64,000 nt of DNA. It comes from Viridothelium virens (taxonomy: Eukaryota > Ascomycota > Dothideomycetes > Trypetheliales > Trypetheliaceae). Below are positions 35,501 to 46,634 of the stretch, piece by piece (position 1 is the first letter of the stretch; the number at the start of each line of letters is the position of its first letter). The translations under genes and the position numbers were made by a program. The stretch covers positions 113,972-177,971 of the forward strand of contig ML991833.1 in assembly GCA_010094025.1 (NCBI GenBank). The letters run 5' to 3'. A model generated the notes under the pieces. That model did not search any database. It was not told the DNA's origin and worked only from the letters and a program-made list of their open reading frames with translations.

Positions 35501-38026
35501 ACAATCACCAACATAACGGAGATCGTGGATAATGGAGAAGGTACTCTTCCTCAGGAGATGGAGCACTCCGTGCGTGCCGATCTCTTGGTCGATTGCTTGC
35601 GAACGACATCAAATCCTCAGGTCCACAACGCCGCTTTACTGCTCATCTCAAGCCTAGCAGTGTGGGTTCCCGATCGAGTACTTCACAGCGTGATGCCGAT
35701 CTTCACATTCATGGGCTCTACCCTTATGAGACAATCTGACGAGTACTCGGCGCACGTTGTGGATACAACAGTGTCTCGAGTTGTACCACCTCTTCTAGCA
35801 TCGTTGCAGAGGAAGAATCAGGGCCTCATCGCTGGTATTTCAGAGCTTCTGTTAAGCTTCGTGGCGGCCTACGAGCATATTCCATCTCATCGTCGATTGC
35901 ATTTATTTCAAAACCTATTGCAAACTATTGGAACCCAGCAATCACTCTTTGCTGTTATTTCGATGCTCATGGATCGATACTCCAACGACGATGATGCTAA
36001 AGCTTTTGCTGAGGAGTTACTGAGTAGCTTTAGTGCTATCGAGCAAATTGAGGCATGCCAAAAATGCCTCGAACTCGCTGTCGATGCGCTACCAGCATCC
36101 GGAGCCCTTTCCCAAGTCCTTCTAGCTTCGAATGAAAAGACGGAGGACCAGATCGCGACATCACTCAGGCAGATTTTACAAGTTCTAGCTATCATCTTGA
36201 GCTCACCGCAGCTGAAAGCAAAGTTCAGAGGTGTCAAGCGCACTAACAGGACGACCACCGACGAGATTCGGACACAGTACCACGCACTTCTTAGTAAATC
36301 GATTGAGCTTTCGCAGATCGTCAAAGTCGTTAGCCCTCTTCAAGCCTCGGTCCGTGAGATGGAAGCGGCAACTCTTGCTTTGCCACCAGTCACAGACTTT
36401 ATTGAATCCGCTAAGCGCCTTCTACAAGAACATTCTCATGAAATCTGCCGTAGGGCTCTGATTGCTCTTGGAGCTCGCCTGGATGGTATTGACGAACGAG
36501 ACCTGAAGGCTCGTTTGGCACTAATAGAATTCCTTCCAAGTCTGATTGAGATGATGCAGAAGTCGTCTGAAGTAGCGTTCAAAGCAACTGCCATTTCTTG
36601 CATTGGTAATATTCTCGATAAGTGCGGGAAAAAAGATTTGGAAGCAGCTCTGAGTGCAGCCAAAGCCATTGCTAGCGAACAGGCACTCGGGGATAACAAC
36701 GATAGCATAAAAGTGATCTCACTACTCACTTTGGCTGGCATGGTGGAGGTATTACAGGATGACTTCATCCCACTCCTTCCACAGATTCTGTCCAAGGGAT
36801 TCCAATTTTTAGAATCGACACTATCCACCGACGAATCTAACATACAACTTCACGATGCCGTCTTCAGGATGATCATCGCAGTGACCGATCGGCTACCCTT
36901 CATGTTGTTGGGCAAGCACCTAGATATGGCACTCGCATTGTGTTTCAGATCAATGACTTCTAGCGACAAATTTAGAATGTCCGTATCTCGTCAAGAATTT
37001 ACAGAGCTGCTCCCAAAGAAGTCCGGGCCGAAGGAACTGTTCTCTGCACTCGACAGAACATGGCACAACGCAGTTCAGGCAGGTTCCGAAGCTATTGAAG
37101 AGTTCCTTGCTATCTTGAGATCAGCTATCTCTGGAAGCCAAAATCAGCAAGTAGTCAAAAATTCTTCAATCTTGTTTGGTCTATTTCTGAAAATCTTTGA
37201 CCTTCGCTCTGTGACTAGATCGGGGGATACCAACGACTTTTCAGATGAGCGTATTGTGTACCTAGAGAGTCTAATATGTGACAGCGTGCTTGCGATGGTT
37301 TTCAAGATAAACGACACCATCTTTCGGCCATTTTTTGTCCGGTTGGTGGAATCGGCCTCGGAAAATCAAGCTCAAAAAGACGTCAAGATCTTACGCTCCA
37401 TCACCTTGTTCTCCTTTTGCGAACGCTTGTTCGATTCCCTCAAAACCATCGTCACAAAGTACTCTCATTACATTCTCGGGCCTGCAGCGCAGATCCTAGC
37501 ACAAGGGGTCCAAGAAGAGAGCGGCGAGCGTGATCTTTCGATCCTCCTGAGCGGTTCTCTGCGCGCTCTACGAAAGTCCTTTGACTACGACGAGAGCGAG
37601 TTCTGGCAATCGCCCTCTCACTGTGATCCCATTTGCGAGCCACTTCTTTCGCTTCTTACCAGTGCTTCTTTCGACCGCGGCGAAACCTCCGAGGCAGATC
37701 CGCTCTCCCCTGACGGCGTTCTCATCCCTACAATCGTCGCCTTTGCATCGGCTTCCTCGTCCTTGGAGCACCACAAAACACTCAACTCGCACCTCCTTCC
37801 CAAACTACGATCGGCAAGCGCGGCAGTCCGCCTTGCAGCGGTCAAAACAGAACAAGCGTTGACGGGAAGATTGGGAGAAGACTGGTTGGGTATGTTGCCG
37901 GAAATGATCCCGTACATCAGCGAGCTGCAGGAAGATGATGATGAGATAGTGGAGAAAGAGGTCCATAGATGGATTCAACAGATCGAAGGGGTGCTCGGGG
38001 AGAGTCTCGATGGAATGCTACAATAG
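32576..38026 (+). CDS. utp10: U3 snoRNP component Utp10 (HEATR1 homologue)
   Basis: Two exons (32576-32949 and 33001-38026) encode 1799 residues, the usual length for Utp10. The intron is GTGCGT..CAG and joins VRRFR to IHEYNTQI. The start MTSLQKQLAQIASNS is characteristic. The whole protein is a helical HEAT-repeat solenoid, with the conserved N-terminal block (YHESHIFLGLLSILP, FLYPYIKSL) and the C-terminal BP28CT-type region (ending EEIVEKEVHRWIQQIEGVLGE). It belongs to the t-UTP/UtpA subcomplex of the small-subunit processome and acts in the nucleolus on early 35S pre-rRNA. The gene is divergent from NRDE2 and convergent with the GT34 gene. Confidence 0.93.
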
Positions 38027-38411
38027 ATGGATGGATTAGGAAAAAGGAATCTACAGTCACCACGTCAAGCAACTGACCATTGGCTCTGCATATACGCCTG
38101 AATAGGCAGTCAGTCTCTGTATATAGAGCCGACAGGCGAGAATATTCTCAGACGTTCGTATATGTACGAAGGAGATATCACTCTATTGAATTACTTTGCG
38201 ATCTCCACGTTCAACAGGAAGAATGCGGCACGCTGGTGAATAGGAACCGTGGAGACATAACGCGAAACGACAAGTACAAATATACAGCTCCTCCAAACCA
38301 ACGCCATTATGAATGCCGCTTAAACCCATCCATATATTTTTCCCCAGGTGATCACCTCAGCGAATATGCTAGAGCCGATCAATCGGCTCATCAATAGGTC
38401 GAGTCCAGCCC
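38027..38411. other. Intergenic between convergent genes
   Basis: Shared 3' flanks of UTP10 and the glycosyltransferase gene. No gene is seen. Confidence 0.5.
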
Positions 38412-39748
38412 TCATGCCTTCTTCAACTTCATCCGCTGCTCCTTCTCCTTCTTCAAGTCACCCTCCATCTCCTTCGTCAGCTCAATCTCATGCTGCGTCA
38501 TCTCCGCCCTCCACACTTTATACTCGTCTCGACTCTTCATCTCCTCCGCCTTGACCCTCTCATACTCCCCTTGCAAGCCCTTAACGGCTTCATTCAGGAC
38601 ATCCTCCTGGTCCGCCTCCGCCGCCAACATATCAATGACTTTATTCCGCGCGTAGTTGATCCCCGGGTATTTCTCCGGCCACTCGCCGACCGGGCGCAGC
38701 AGGTCATCCGTCTCCCAAAGGAGGTCGCGCGCGCCGTGGACGCGCTGCCAGAAATGCGTCGTATTAGCCACGTACGCGGTGTCGCGCAGCGCGACGCTGT
38801 ACGGATTCGACGACCGCTCGACCTTGTCCAGGTAGCCCGCCATGCTCTGCCAGCGGTCGCCGTTTAGGCGAGGGAAGTTCACCAGCAGCGCGCCGTACCC
38901 GCCTTCGAAGACGCCGGCGAAGTCGTCGGGGTCGTCGTCGGCGTGCGCGCGCTTCTGCTCGGCGTTGAACCACGGGCGCGGTGTGTACAGCATCATGGGC
39001 TTGTACTCGTCGCTCTGCGCGACTTTTTGGAAGAGCTCCTGGTCTTTGGCGTAGGCTTTGGAGGTTTCTTCGGGGTCGAGCGCGGGTTGGCTGAGGATGG
39101 AGACGAGGAGGCGCATGGAGTCTTCGTCGACACGGAGGAAGAAGGATGAAGGGTTCAGGCCGCTGCGGTCTTTGGTGGCGAGGAGATTGATGTCAGTGAG
39201 ATCGGAGGGTGGAAGGAAGATTGAGAGAGGTATGTTGGGATTGAGTATGATGACATTGGGGTCGGTCCAGCTAGATCAGTCTCTCTGTCAGCTTTAGTCC
39301 AAGTGTATTGCGAGGTTACATGTTCTTACAAGAACCATTCTATCCTTTGACTTTCTGGCTTTGCCAGCTCCTGTATGACCAGATGCAGAAGATATGCAAA
39401 TTTGTTCCAGTATCCATTAGTTAACTGTCGATCCAGCACGTATTGATGATATCCGTGCTTTTGGTTATGCTTCTTGTGTGTTCTTATTGCGCGCTCATAG
39501 AGCGGGTGTGGATGTCCATAGAGAGCTGTCACTTTGGCAATGCGCGGGCTGCCACTCTGTGGAGCAATTGCTGTATGCTGACCTGTGTATCGATGAACAA
39601 GCACGAATGCGGCGATGATCGTGAGGATAGTGAGGATGGCATTTCTAATACGCATTCGTCTGAGTGTGCCGTTGGAATATCTGCGTGGTCGAAGGTAACT
39701 GCCATGTGCATTTGGGAGAGGATGGCCGTTTGCTGAAAAAGTCGACAT
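38412..39748 (-). CDS. GT34 glycosyltransferase (GMA12/MNN10 family)
   Basis: Two exons (39748-39330 and 39270-38412) encode 425 residues; the intron is GTAAGA..TAG. This is a type II Golgi protein: a short basic cytosolic tail, one membrane helix (AILTILTIIAAFVLV), then the luminal catalytic domain. Family motifs include KVTALYGHPHPLYERAIRTHKKHNQKHGY, NGYWNKFAYLLH and EWFFWTDPNVIILNP around the metal-binding site. The family transfers mannose or galactose to N-glycans or wall mannan. The aspartate motif, usually D-x-D, reads D143-P-N145 here. The C-terminus is an acidic/basic coiled-coil-like tail (from about LQGEYERVKAEEMKSRDEY) ending in a Lys-rich stretch. Codon use in exon 2 is unusually GC-rich around 38690-38980. 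Confidence 0.85.
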
Positions 39749-40866
39749 GTGTTAACAACCTGATCATTGTAATTCCTTGCTCGCTATTGAAGCTTGGGGA
39801 CCTTAATGGGCATTTGGCGGGCGAACTTGTCAAGCTTCGAACCAACTCTGGAGATAGTTGAAAGGCAAGAACGGATTTCCTCACCTTTGAAAAATGATGG
39901 TAGCTTGGATGGAGATTGACCATCAGTCCATGGTGACAGGCCCTTATCCTTCATTGCTTTCATAGGTCCATGCATCTTGGCCATTGTGGTATCATGCCAC
40001 AAGCCGTGTACTTGCACAACCAGCAGAAGCTTTGGGTGCTACGAGGCGCAGCTCAACGACATAATTGATAGGATTACTGTATCGAGCATGATGCAGCGTA
40101 AAGAAAAAGTGATGACGTGAAACGATGATCTGTTATCAACGTACGTAGCATGGCTCGATATGAATGGCATTTGTTGGTTGGAAGAGGGCCATGTCGAAAG
40201 CGTGGGGGAGTGCCACAGGCAGCGTCACCTTTGTAACTGAGCCCGCTGAGCTCCAACAACGGGACAACGTGTTGGGAGCAATGAAAAATCGCTGTGTACG
40301 CCTGGCTCCGGCTGACCGGCGCAGAACAGACTTCGCCATCTCCGTGGACAATGTTTTCATGTACATGACTTTATGAGACCGGTTCAAAGGGAATCCGCCA
40401 AGGTTTAGATTAAAGTTGAAAGCCGCTTTACCTGATTTAATGCCTGATCCCGGCCTTTTATGCAGATTATTCCAGGACTAGGAAGACCTCCTGTGAGGTT
40501 TATACGGTGATGCGCTGCATCGGCGACACTATGCACGATGGTGCAGAATACAAAAGAATGAGTGAAGTGGAATTCAACAAGGCAATGTGCCATTCTGCAT
40601 CCCTTCGGTCGTGCTTCTGGCATGTGCAACGTAAGGAGTATCATCGTATCATCATCTCATCACAAGTAGCATAAGTCCATCCCATTTCCCAAAATACTTT
40701 ATCTTACAAAGCATCGCACCTGGGTCGCTTGGAACATCCGTGAGCCAATGTACAAGTTTGAATTCAGCTATGCTCCAAGCACGATACAGGCATGCCCACC
40801 CCAAGCGCCATTACTATGCTTTTACGCCGTGGTAGTGTAGACAAATATATTGGAATAGCCCTCATT
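39749..40866. other. Intergenic, no gene accepted
   Basis: 1.1 kb between two minus-strand genes; only short frames without family features. Confidence 0.45.
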
Positions 40867-43116
40867 TCACTCCTCGTCTGTGTCCGTGTCTGTATCGGTC
40901 TCGCTCTCCGTCTCCGCCTCATCGCCTTCAGTATCACTTCCGCTATCATCCTCCTCGTCGACCGACTGTGCCTTTCGGCTCTTTTTGGACGTCTGTCCGC
41001 CATTTGCATTGCCCTTGAGAGCTTGCATCTGGCCAGCCAGCGAGTCTGCGGTCACGTTAGCATCCTCAAATCGCTGTTGAGTGATCAACATGCTGGACTT
41101 ACCCTCCTCGGGTTCGCTAATTTCCTCATCCTCGTCAATTTCCTCCGCCTTGGCCGGATCCTCCACCACCAGTGTAACCTCCAGCTTCGTGTCCAAACCA
41201 ACGTAACTATCACACACTAGATGCATCACAAATTTATATTCTCCTACCTGCGGTGGCGCTCCAAATTGCATCTTCAATGTTTGCATGTTGAACGTGGGCC
41301 GACCTTGATCGTCAAAGACTGGCTTGTCGAATGTAGTGAAGGGCGTTTGTGGAGGCGGCACTGCAATCTTGCCCTGCTTGCTGTCTCCAAGGAAGAGATA
41401 CCAACGGGGCGCATGATCCCGCGCGAGGTAAGGCGCGTGAGCAAGCGGCGGCTGTATTCGCTTTTCCTCCACTTCCTGAGATGCTTTGGTTGTTTCTGGA
41501 GGGTCCTTGTCTAGCAAGTCTTTCTCGTTGATTGCTGGGATGTTGCGTGTCCCAGGCGGTATGATGCGACCTTTGATAATAAGAGAGACGAGAGAATTTG
41601 GGATGACGTGCCGTTCGCCTTGGACTTTGAAGAAGGCCTTCTCTACCACCAAAGCTGGTATCTGGGAAGCTGTCTGTATCGCCACCTTGTACTGCGCTTG
41701 AGTAAGCAAGCCGGAGCCGACTACTTGTTTCTGACGAACATGGTCCGGAGAGTTCATGAAAGTTTGCAGCGAGATATGCTTTTTGCTGTTGCCTCCTTCG
41801 GCAGCCGATATTGCGGCTGGGGTCATATTAGGAAGTTGAAGGAGCGGTGACGAGCGAGGGGGTATGGCCTGAATCAAATGCTGACGAGCATAGAAAGCAG
41901 AAAGCAGAGGTTTCGTGTTTCCAAAAGCCAACGCAATTGCGATAAACGATTCAGACAGAGCAAGTGCTGTAGGTGCAACCTCGAATTTTTCATCATCCAG
42001 TGTCCGGTCATCCAACTCTACGCGGCCAAGATACGCCCAAAGTAGGGCTAAAATCTTTCGACGTAGCCCACCTTCCAAATCTTGCAACTTGTCGCGGTCC
42101 TTTTCGGCCATGCCCGAGATCATAGGTGTGGACTGACCTTTCGCTGTGATCTTTTTTTCGACTGTATTCAACCCTAGTTCTGCTTTGTTGCCCTTCAGAG
42201 CCTCCTGGTACTCGTCCCCCGCACTCAACGCCCCAATCACCCCACCGGCGTCAATTTCTTCATTGTACTCTCTGAACAGCTTTCCTGCAGTCGACACCAA
42301 CACTTTCTCTCGTGTGACTCGTTGCGTGCCATACCACCATCGGCCCACAAGATAAGGTAGGAGTACACCAAGCAGAGCGCCATACAGCAGCAACACGTAT
42401 TTTCCATTGCCCTCAGTCACAATGAATTGCGGAAGAGCGATGCCGATACTAAAGCTTTGTTTTCCGTCCGGATGACCGTACTGGAGATAATTGTTGCGAA
42501 TCTCTTCATCGGTCAGAGTCTTGAATGCCTTGGTAATATCGACCCATTCATCATTGATGGTCTCGATGGTCTCGTTTTTCGCGGCGTCTGGCTGCCTCTT
42601 GTCAGGATGGTGCGTAATTGATAGTCTTCGGTAATGTGACTTGATCGCCTTCTCATCCGCGGACCTCGAAATGCCCAAAACCTCGTAGGGGTCCCATATC
42701 TTCGATGTAAGGCGCGCGGTGACCAACATCAAATAGACCATATAAGCCATCAGAAGCCATCCTGCAAATGTTGTAAGCATGCGCTTGGTCTTGAGTTCCC
42801 GTCGCTTCTGCTTTCTCCGCTGTCCCTCAATGAGATTTGCATGATCGGGTTGAAAATCGGATTTGATCCGCGGTGCAGTATTTTGAGGATCTGAAGGTAG
42901 TTGAAATTAGATGACTCATACTAGTAAGATGGGGAACTCGGGTTTGGCAAACCTTTGCTGGGCCGTAAGAGAGAGTAGGTCGTCGGAAGTGTGACCAGGC
43001 CAGTTATGACAAGGACAAAGTAAGGGAAGAATTGCCCCTAAAGGAGTTTAGCTGGTGGAGATATTAACGCTGATCTAGGAGTGTACCTGTTCATCGTAGG
43101 TATAGTCTGTCGACAT
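40867..43116 (-). CDS. sec63: Sec63, ER translocon J-protein
   Basis: Four exons (43116-43087, 43037-42953, 42890-41103, 41045-40867) encode 693 residues. Sec63 works with Sec61/62 and BiP in post-translational import into the ER. It has three membrane helices (near residues 12-30, 78-95 and 202-220), a luminal J domain starting DPYEVLGISRS with the HPD motif at residues 133-135, then the cytosolic Sec63/Brl domain (LQDLEGGLRRKILALLWAYLGR, SGLLTQAQYKVAIQTASQIP, and the FKVQGERHVIPNSLVSLIIK segment) and a C-terminal acidic tail rich in E, D, T and S. The tiny first exon (10 codons, MSTDYTYDEQ) and the last intron (GTAAGT..CAG, 57 nt, branch GCTAAC) were set from family structure; that intron has no stop and a length divisible by three. 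Confidence 0.92.
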
Positions 43117-43659
43117 TTTGGCGGGATAATACAGTCCTTAAGTGGGACAATAAAGACGCCAGAGGTTGATGGCAGTGTACAGGTGAGGAGTGACGCTCAG
43201 CGAGTCAAATGTCTCAGATTCTGGATAAGTAAAGCGGCGAAGAAGATCATCGTGGAGGCAAGAGTAGTGCCAGGGGATCGCGGTGTTGAGTAGATTTTCG
43301 TTGCAGGAGTCTCACGGTCTGCACTCGCATCGTCAATCGTGGCCTTTGACCGCGCCTACCTAACTATCATGAGGCCCGTGCACACAACCGAGCCTGTAGG
43401 TACCTTAAGCCTTACGCGCATTATGCGAGGTCGAGGACACTGATTGGAACTGCATTTTTACATGCTCTCTTTTCTTTTTCTGCAGTATACAGATGCATAA
43501 GTGTTTGAGATTTTGGACAGTTCAACACCATAATTAAGCAAAGCCTTGGGTACAGAGGCACACCCTTCAAACGCCCAGCAGCCATGAATGCCGAAAAGTC
43601 GTAGCCCAAAGCTACAATAGCCACAAGAAGTATCGAGACCCGTCCTTTGTTCCTTTAAA
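43117..43659. other. Intergenic between SEC63 and the 3' end of fibrillarin
   Basis: Upstream region of SEC63, containing a TAGGTACCTT near-palindrome at 43397-43406. No gene is seen. Confidence 0.5.
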
Positions 43660-44761
43660 TTAAAATTTGTTATACACACAAGCCACCATGGCATGGTCTC
43701 GTTCGAAAGGCTCCAGCGTGATCTGTTCTCTTGGCTTCATCCTTTCCTCCCTTAGCTTGACCACTTCCCGCGCGAAGACTTGCTCCGGCGGCGCGGTGCT
43801 ATCAATGCAGTTCGCCTTAATGCTGATCAGGATACCTCCACCGGTCTTGAGGAAGAGGTGGGCGTTCATAGCGACGATTCGAGCTTGATCTGGTTGTGCC
43901 ACATCAGCAAAAATACAATCGACCATCGAAACCAGGAAGCGGTATTTGAGAGGGTGTCGTGCGTCCTCAATGATAGGAATGATGTTAGGGCGGTGAGTGG
44001 CCATGTTGATAAGATCTCGTCCGCTGCGGTGAGAGAATTCCACGGCAAAGACTGTCCCATCCGGACCAACGATGTCAGACACATGAGAGACGCTGGTACC
44101 GCTAGCAGCACCCAAATAGAGGACTTTGCTACCGGGTTTCATGAATATCTCATCGATGCCGCCTAAAATACCCGCAGCAAGCTTTGAGCGAAAAGGATTC
44201 CAGACACGGTACTCTATCTTCGTTGCTGGAGCTACTTCACCATTCGTCTCACCTGGCTGAGATGTGACTTCAGTGCTGATGCGCTTCTCCCCGTAAACAG
44301 CCTCACCGGGAGTTAAATTCCTGGTGACAAGCATGTCTTCTTTACCACGCGCGATGAAGGTACCTGGGTGCCTGTGTGGTTCCTGTGGGAAGCTGGTGAG
44401 CGTGTTTCTTATATGAATAGGATAAGGAAAAATAGAAACAAGAGACGTACGATGATGGTCTTGGCACCTCCTCTAGCGCCTGGCTTTCCTCCTCTGCCAC
44501 CTCGTACTGCTCCACGTCCACGAGGTGCGCCGCGCCCACCCCGAGTGCCTCCTCTTCCGCCGCGATCACCAAACCCGCCTGAAAACCGTTAGGAAAATAC
44601 GCATAAAATTATCGTGGTCCCATCTTATCGGAAACTGCCAACAAGAAAGCGTACGAACCTCTGCTTCCACCTCGTCCACCACGACCAGGAGGCCCTCCCC
44701 CGCGACCTCCCCCACGGCCTCCGCGTCCGCCTGCTCGTCCACCTCTGGGAGCGAAAGCCAT
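43660..44761 (-). CDS. nop1: Fibrillarin (Nop1), box C/D snoRNP 2'-O-methyltransferase
   Basis: Three exons (44761-44659, 44578-44451, 44382-43660) encode 317 residues. Fibrillarin methylates rRNA 2'-hydroxyls guided by box C/D snoRNAs in the nucleolus. Exons 1 and 2 encode the Gly/Arg-rich GAR domain (RGGRGG-type repeats). Exon 3 opens with [16 protein letters not shown], then the methyltransferase fold: [23 protein letters not shown], the SAM-binding segment [42 protein letters not shown] and [15 protein letters not shown]. It ends [18 protein letters not shown]. The gene is divergent from RPL17, with which it shares an upstream region of 460 bases. Confidence 0.95.
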
Positions 44762-45221
44762 CGCAAGGCGCTCTCGATGCTATCTTTCAAGTTCCCTGAG
44801 CTTTATGCGTATCTGAGATACCTAGCGTGAAACGAGCGCTCTTGAAGATCTCAAATGCGATATGGTAGGTGTTGTGCAGCGTAGCTTGGACCAGTCAAGA
44901 CTTTTGCTCAGGATGGGCGACCCGTAGCTGATTTCGTGTAACGTGAAACTCGTAGCTCGGAGAGATCGTTTAGGTTTTTAAAGGCTGAGCAATTGTCAGA
45001 GAGAGTCGTGGTATATTGAGCTCGAGAATTCTTGAAGCTCAAGATTGGCCGCGCGATGGTCGGGGTTATCTGCAGAAGCTTAGCGTCGCCTAAAATTTCG
45101 AGCCCACCGGAACAACACCGGCCCGTCCAACTGTGCGCGACCTCGCCAAATCCCACATCGATCTCAAATCCTACCATAGCGAGTTTCCCATACATTGGAG
45201 GACCACTGACCTGCCAACACC
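44762..45221. promoter_or_regulatory. Shared upstream region of fibrillarin and RPL17
   Basis: 460 bases lie between the divergent start codons of two ribosome-production genes, so a shared control region is likely. No specific motif was identified with confidence. Confidence 0.4.
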
Positions 45222-46094
45222 ATGGTAATTACTATGTCTGCACCTAAACTACTATCATATTCAATGCTAAATACTAGCTAGGTCCGCTACGCCGCGACCC
45301 ACATTGAACCCGCCAAGAGCGCTCGCGCTCGAGGCTCTTACCTTCGGGTTTCTTTTAAGAACACCCGCGAAACCGCACAAGCGATCAACGGTTGGAAGGT
45401 ATCCAGGGCGTTGGCTTATTTGGAAAACGTGAGGGAACACAAAGAAGCAGTGCCAATGAGACGGTATGCTGGGAGCACTGGCCGCACCGCACAGGGTAAG
45501 TCTGTCAGTTGCGAGGATGCATAAGCCGTCTGGGCGAGAAAGAGATTTCGATCTTTGATACGACGCCCCAAGTGCTACACTGTACCAAATTAGCCATTTG
45601 GAAAAGGTGGCATGGTTGACGAGTGCATCACTTGCTGGAAAAGATGGATTCATCAGAAGTACACGACTTTAACACTGTGATCAGGCAAGCAATTCGGCGT
45701 CACGAAGGCTCGTTGGCCCGTAAAGTCCGCCGAGTTCCTTCTCTCTCTTCTCAAAAACGCCGAAGCGAATGCCGATACCAAGGGTCTTGACACCAGCAAC
45801 CTTGTCGTCAAACACATCCAAGTCAACCAGGCACCCAAACAGAGGAGGCGTACATATCGTGCGCACGGCAGGGTACGTGTCTTCAACGCCATGGCGTAGA
45901 CACTTCTGACTCTCGAGCTAATCGTTTCTTGACAGATTAATCCCTATATGTCGAACCCATGTCACATCGAAATGATCCTTACGGAGGGTGAAGAAGTTGT
46001 GCAGAAAGCACCTCATTCTGTTCATCGTGAACAGTTGAGGCTGAATGCGAGGCAACGAGGTACCAGGGCGAGGAGAGCCATCACTCAGGGTTAA
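45222..46094 (+). CDS. rpl17: 60S ribosomal protein L17 (uL22)
   Basis: Four exons encode 187 residues: 45222-45224, 45282-45495, 45685-45872 and 45936-46094. Exon 1 contributes only the ATG; the intron follows at once (GTAATT..TAG), and exon 2 supplies [21 protein letters not shown]. Family text continues with HFK-type [69 protein letters not shown] and [11 protein letters not shown]. uL22 lines the peptide exit tunnel of the large subunit. The 189-nt second intron is the longest of the gene. The gene is divergent from fibrillarin and convergent with PBS2. Confidence 0.94.
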
Positions 46095-46634
46095 ACATCC
46101 AGTCTTATAGGTGGCCAGGCGTTTCAATGAGGATGTACTTGTTGCTTCACAGATAGCATGAAAGATGCAAGTCCTCTTAGACTGAATTCCGCGGTGCATG
46201 CATTGTCGTCCTCGCTTGCCGTTGCTTCCTGACCCGTTATCCATAATCGTGCCATTGCGTGTTGGGTTCTGCCCATTTGCATTACACGCCGTGCCTTTGT
46301 GGAACCACGGGAATCCCTTGTGACCCGCTCGAGTGGGCAAGCGTACTAGTAGACGGTCGCGAAGCAAATGCGACTAATGGGTCCCTGGACCCGCCACGCT
46401 CCTCAATTATAGTCGATAATCGATAAAAATTTGAACATGAAGTCTAGCATCGAGTAGTCTGACATGAGCATAAGCATGAGCATACGCGGACGGGTCCCAA
46501 GCACTGCGGACTGCCTTTTCGAACCGCTCCATTGGGTCTTAACAAATTTCATTACATTACTTCCTAACGGTCATGACCTATATAAGTTCCCTGCCTTTTC
46601 TACTCTATATATGCATGACGTCACGTTTGAGTCC
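46095..46634. other. Intergenic between convergent genes
   Basis: 3' flanks of RPL17 and PBS2. No gene is seen. Confidence 0.5.
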
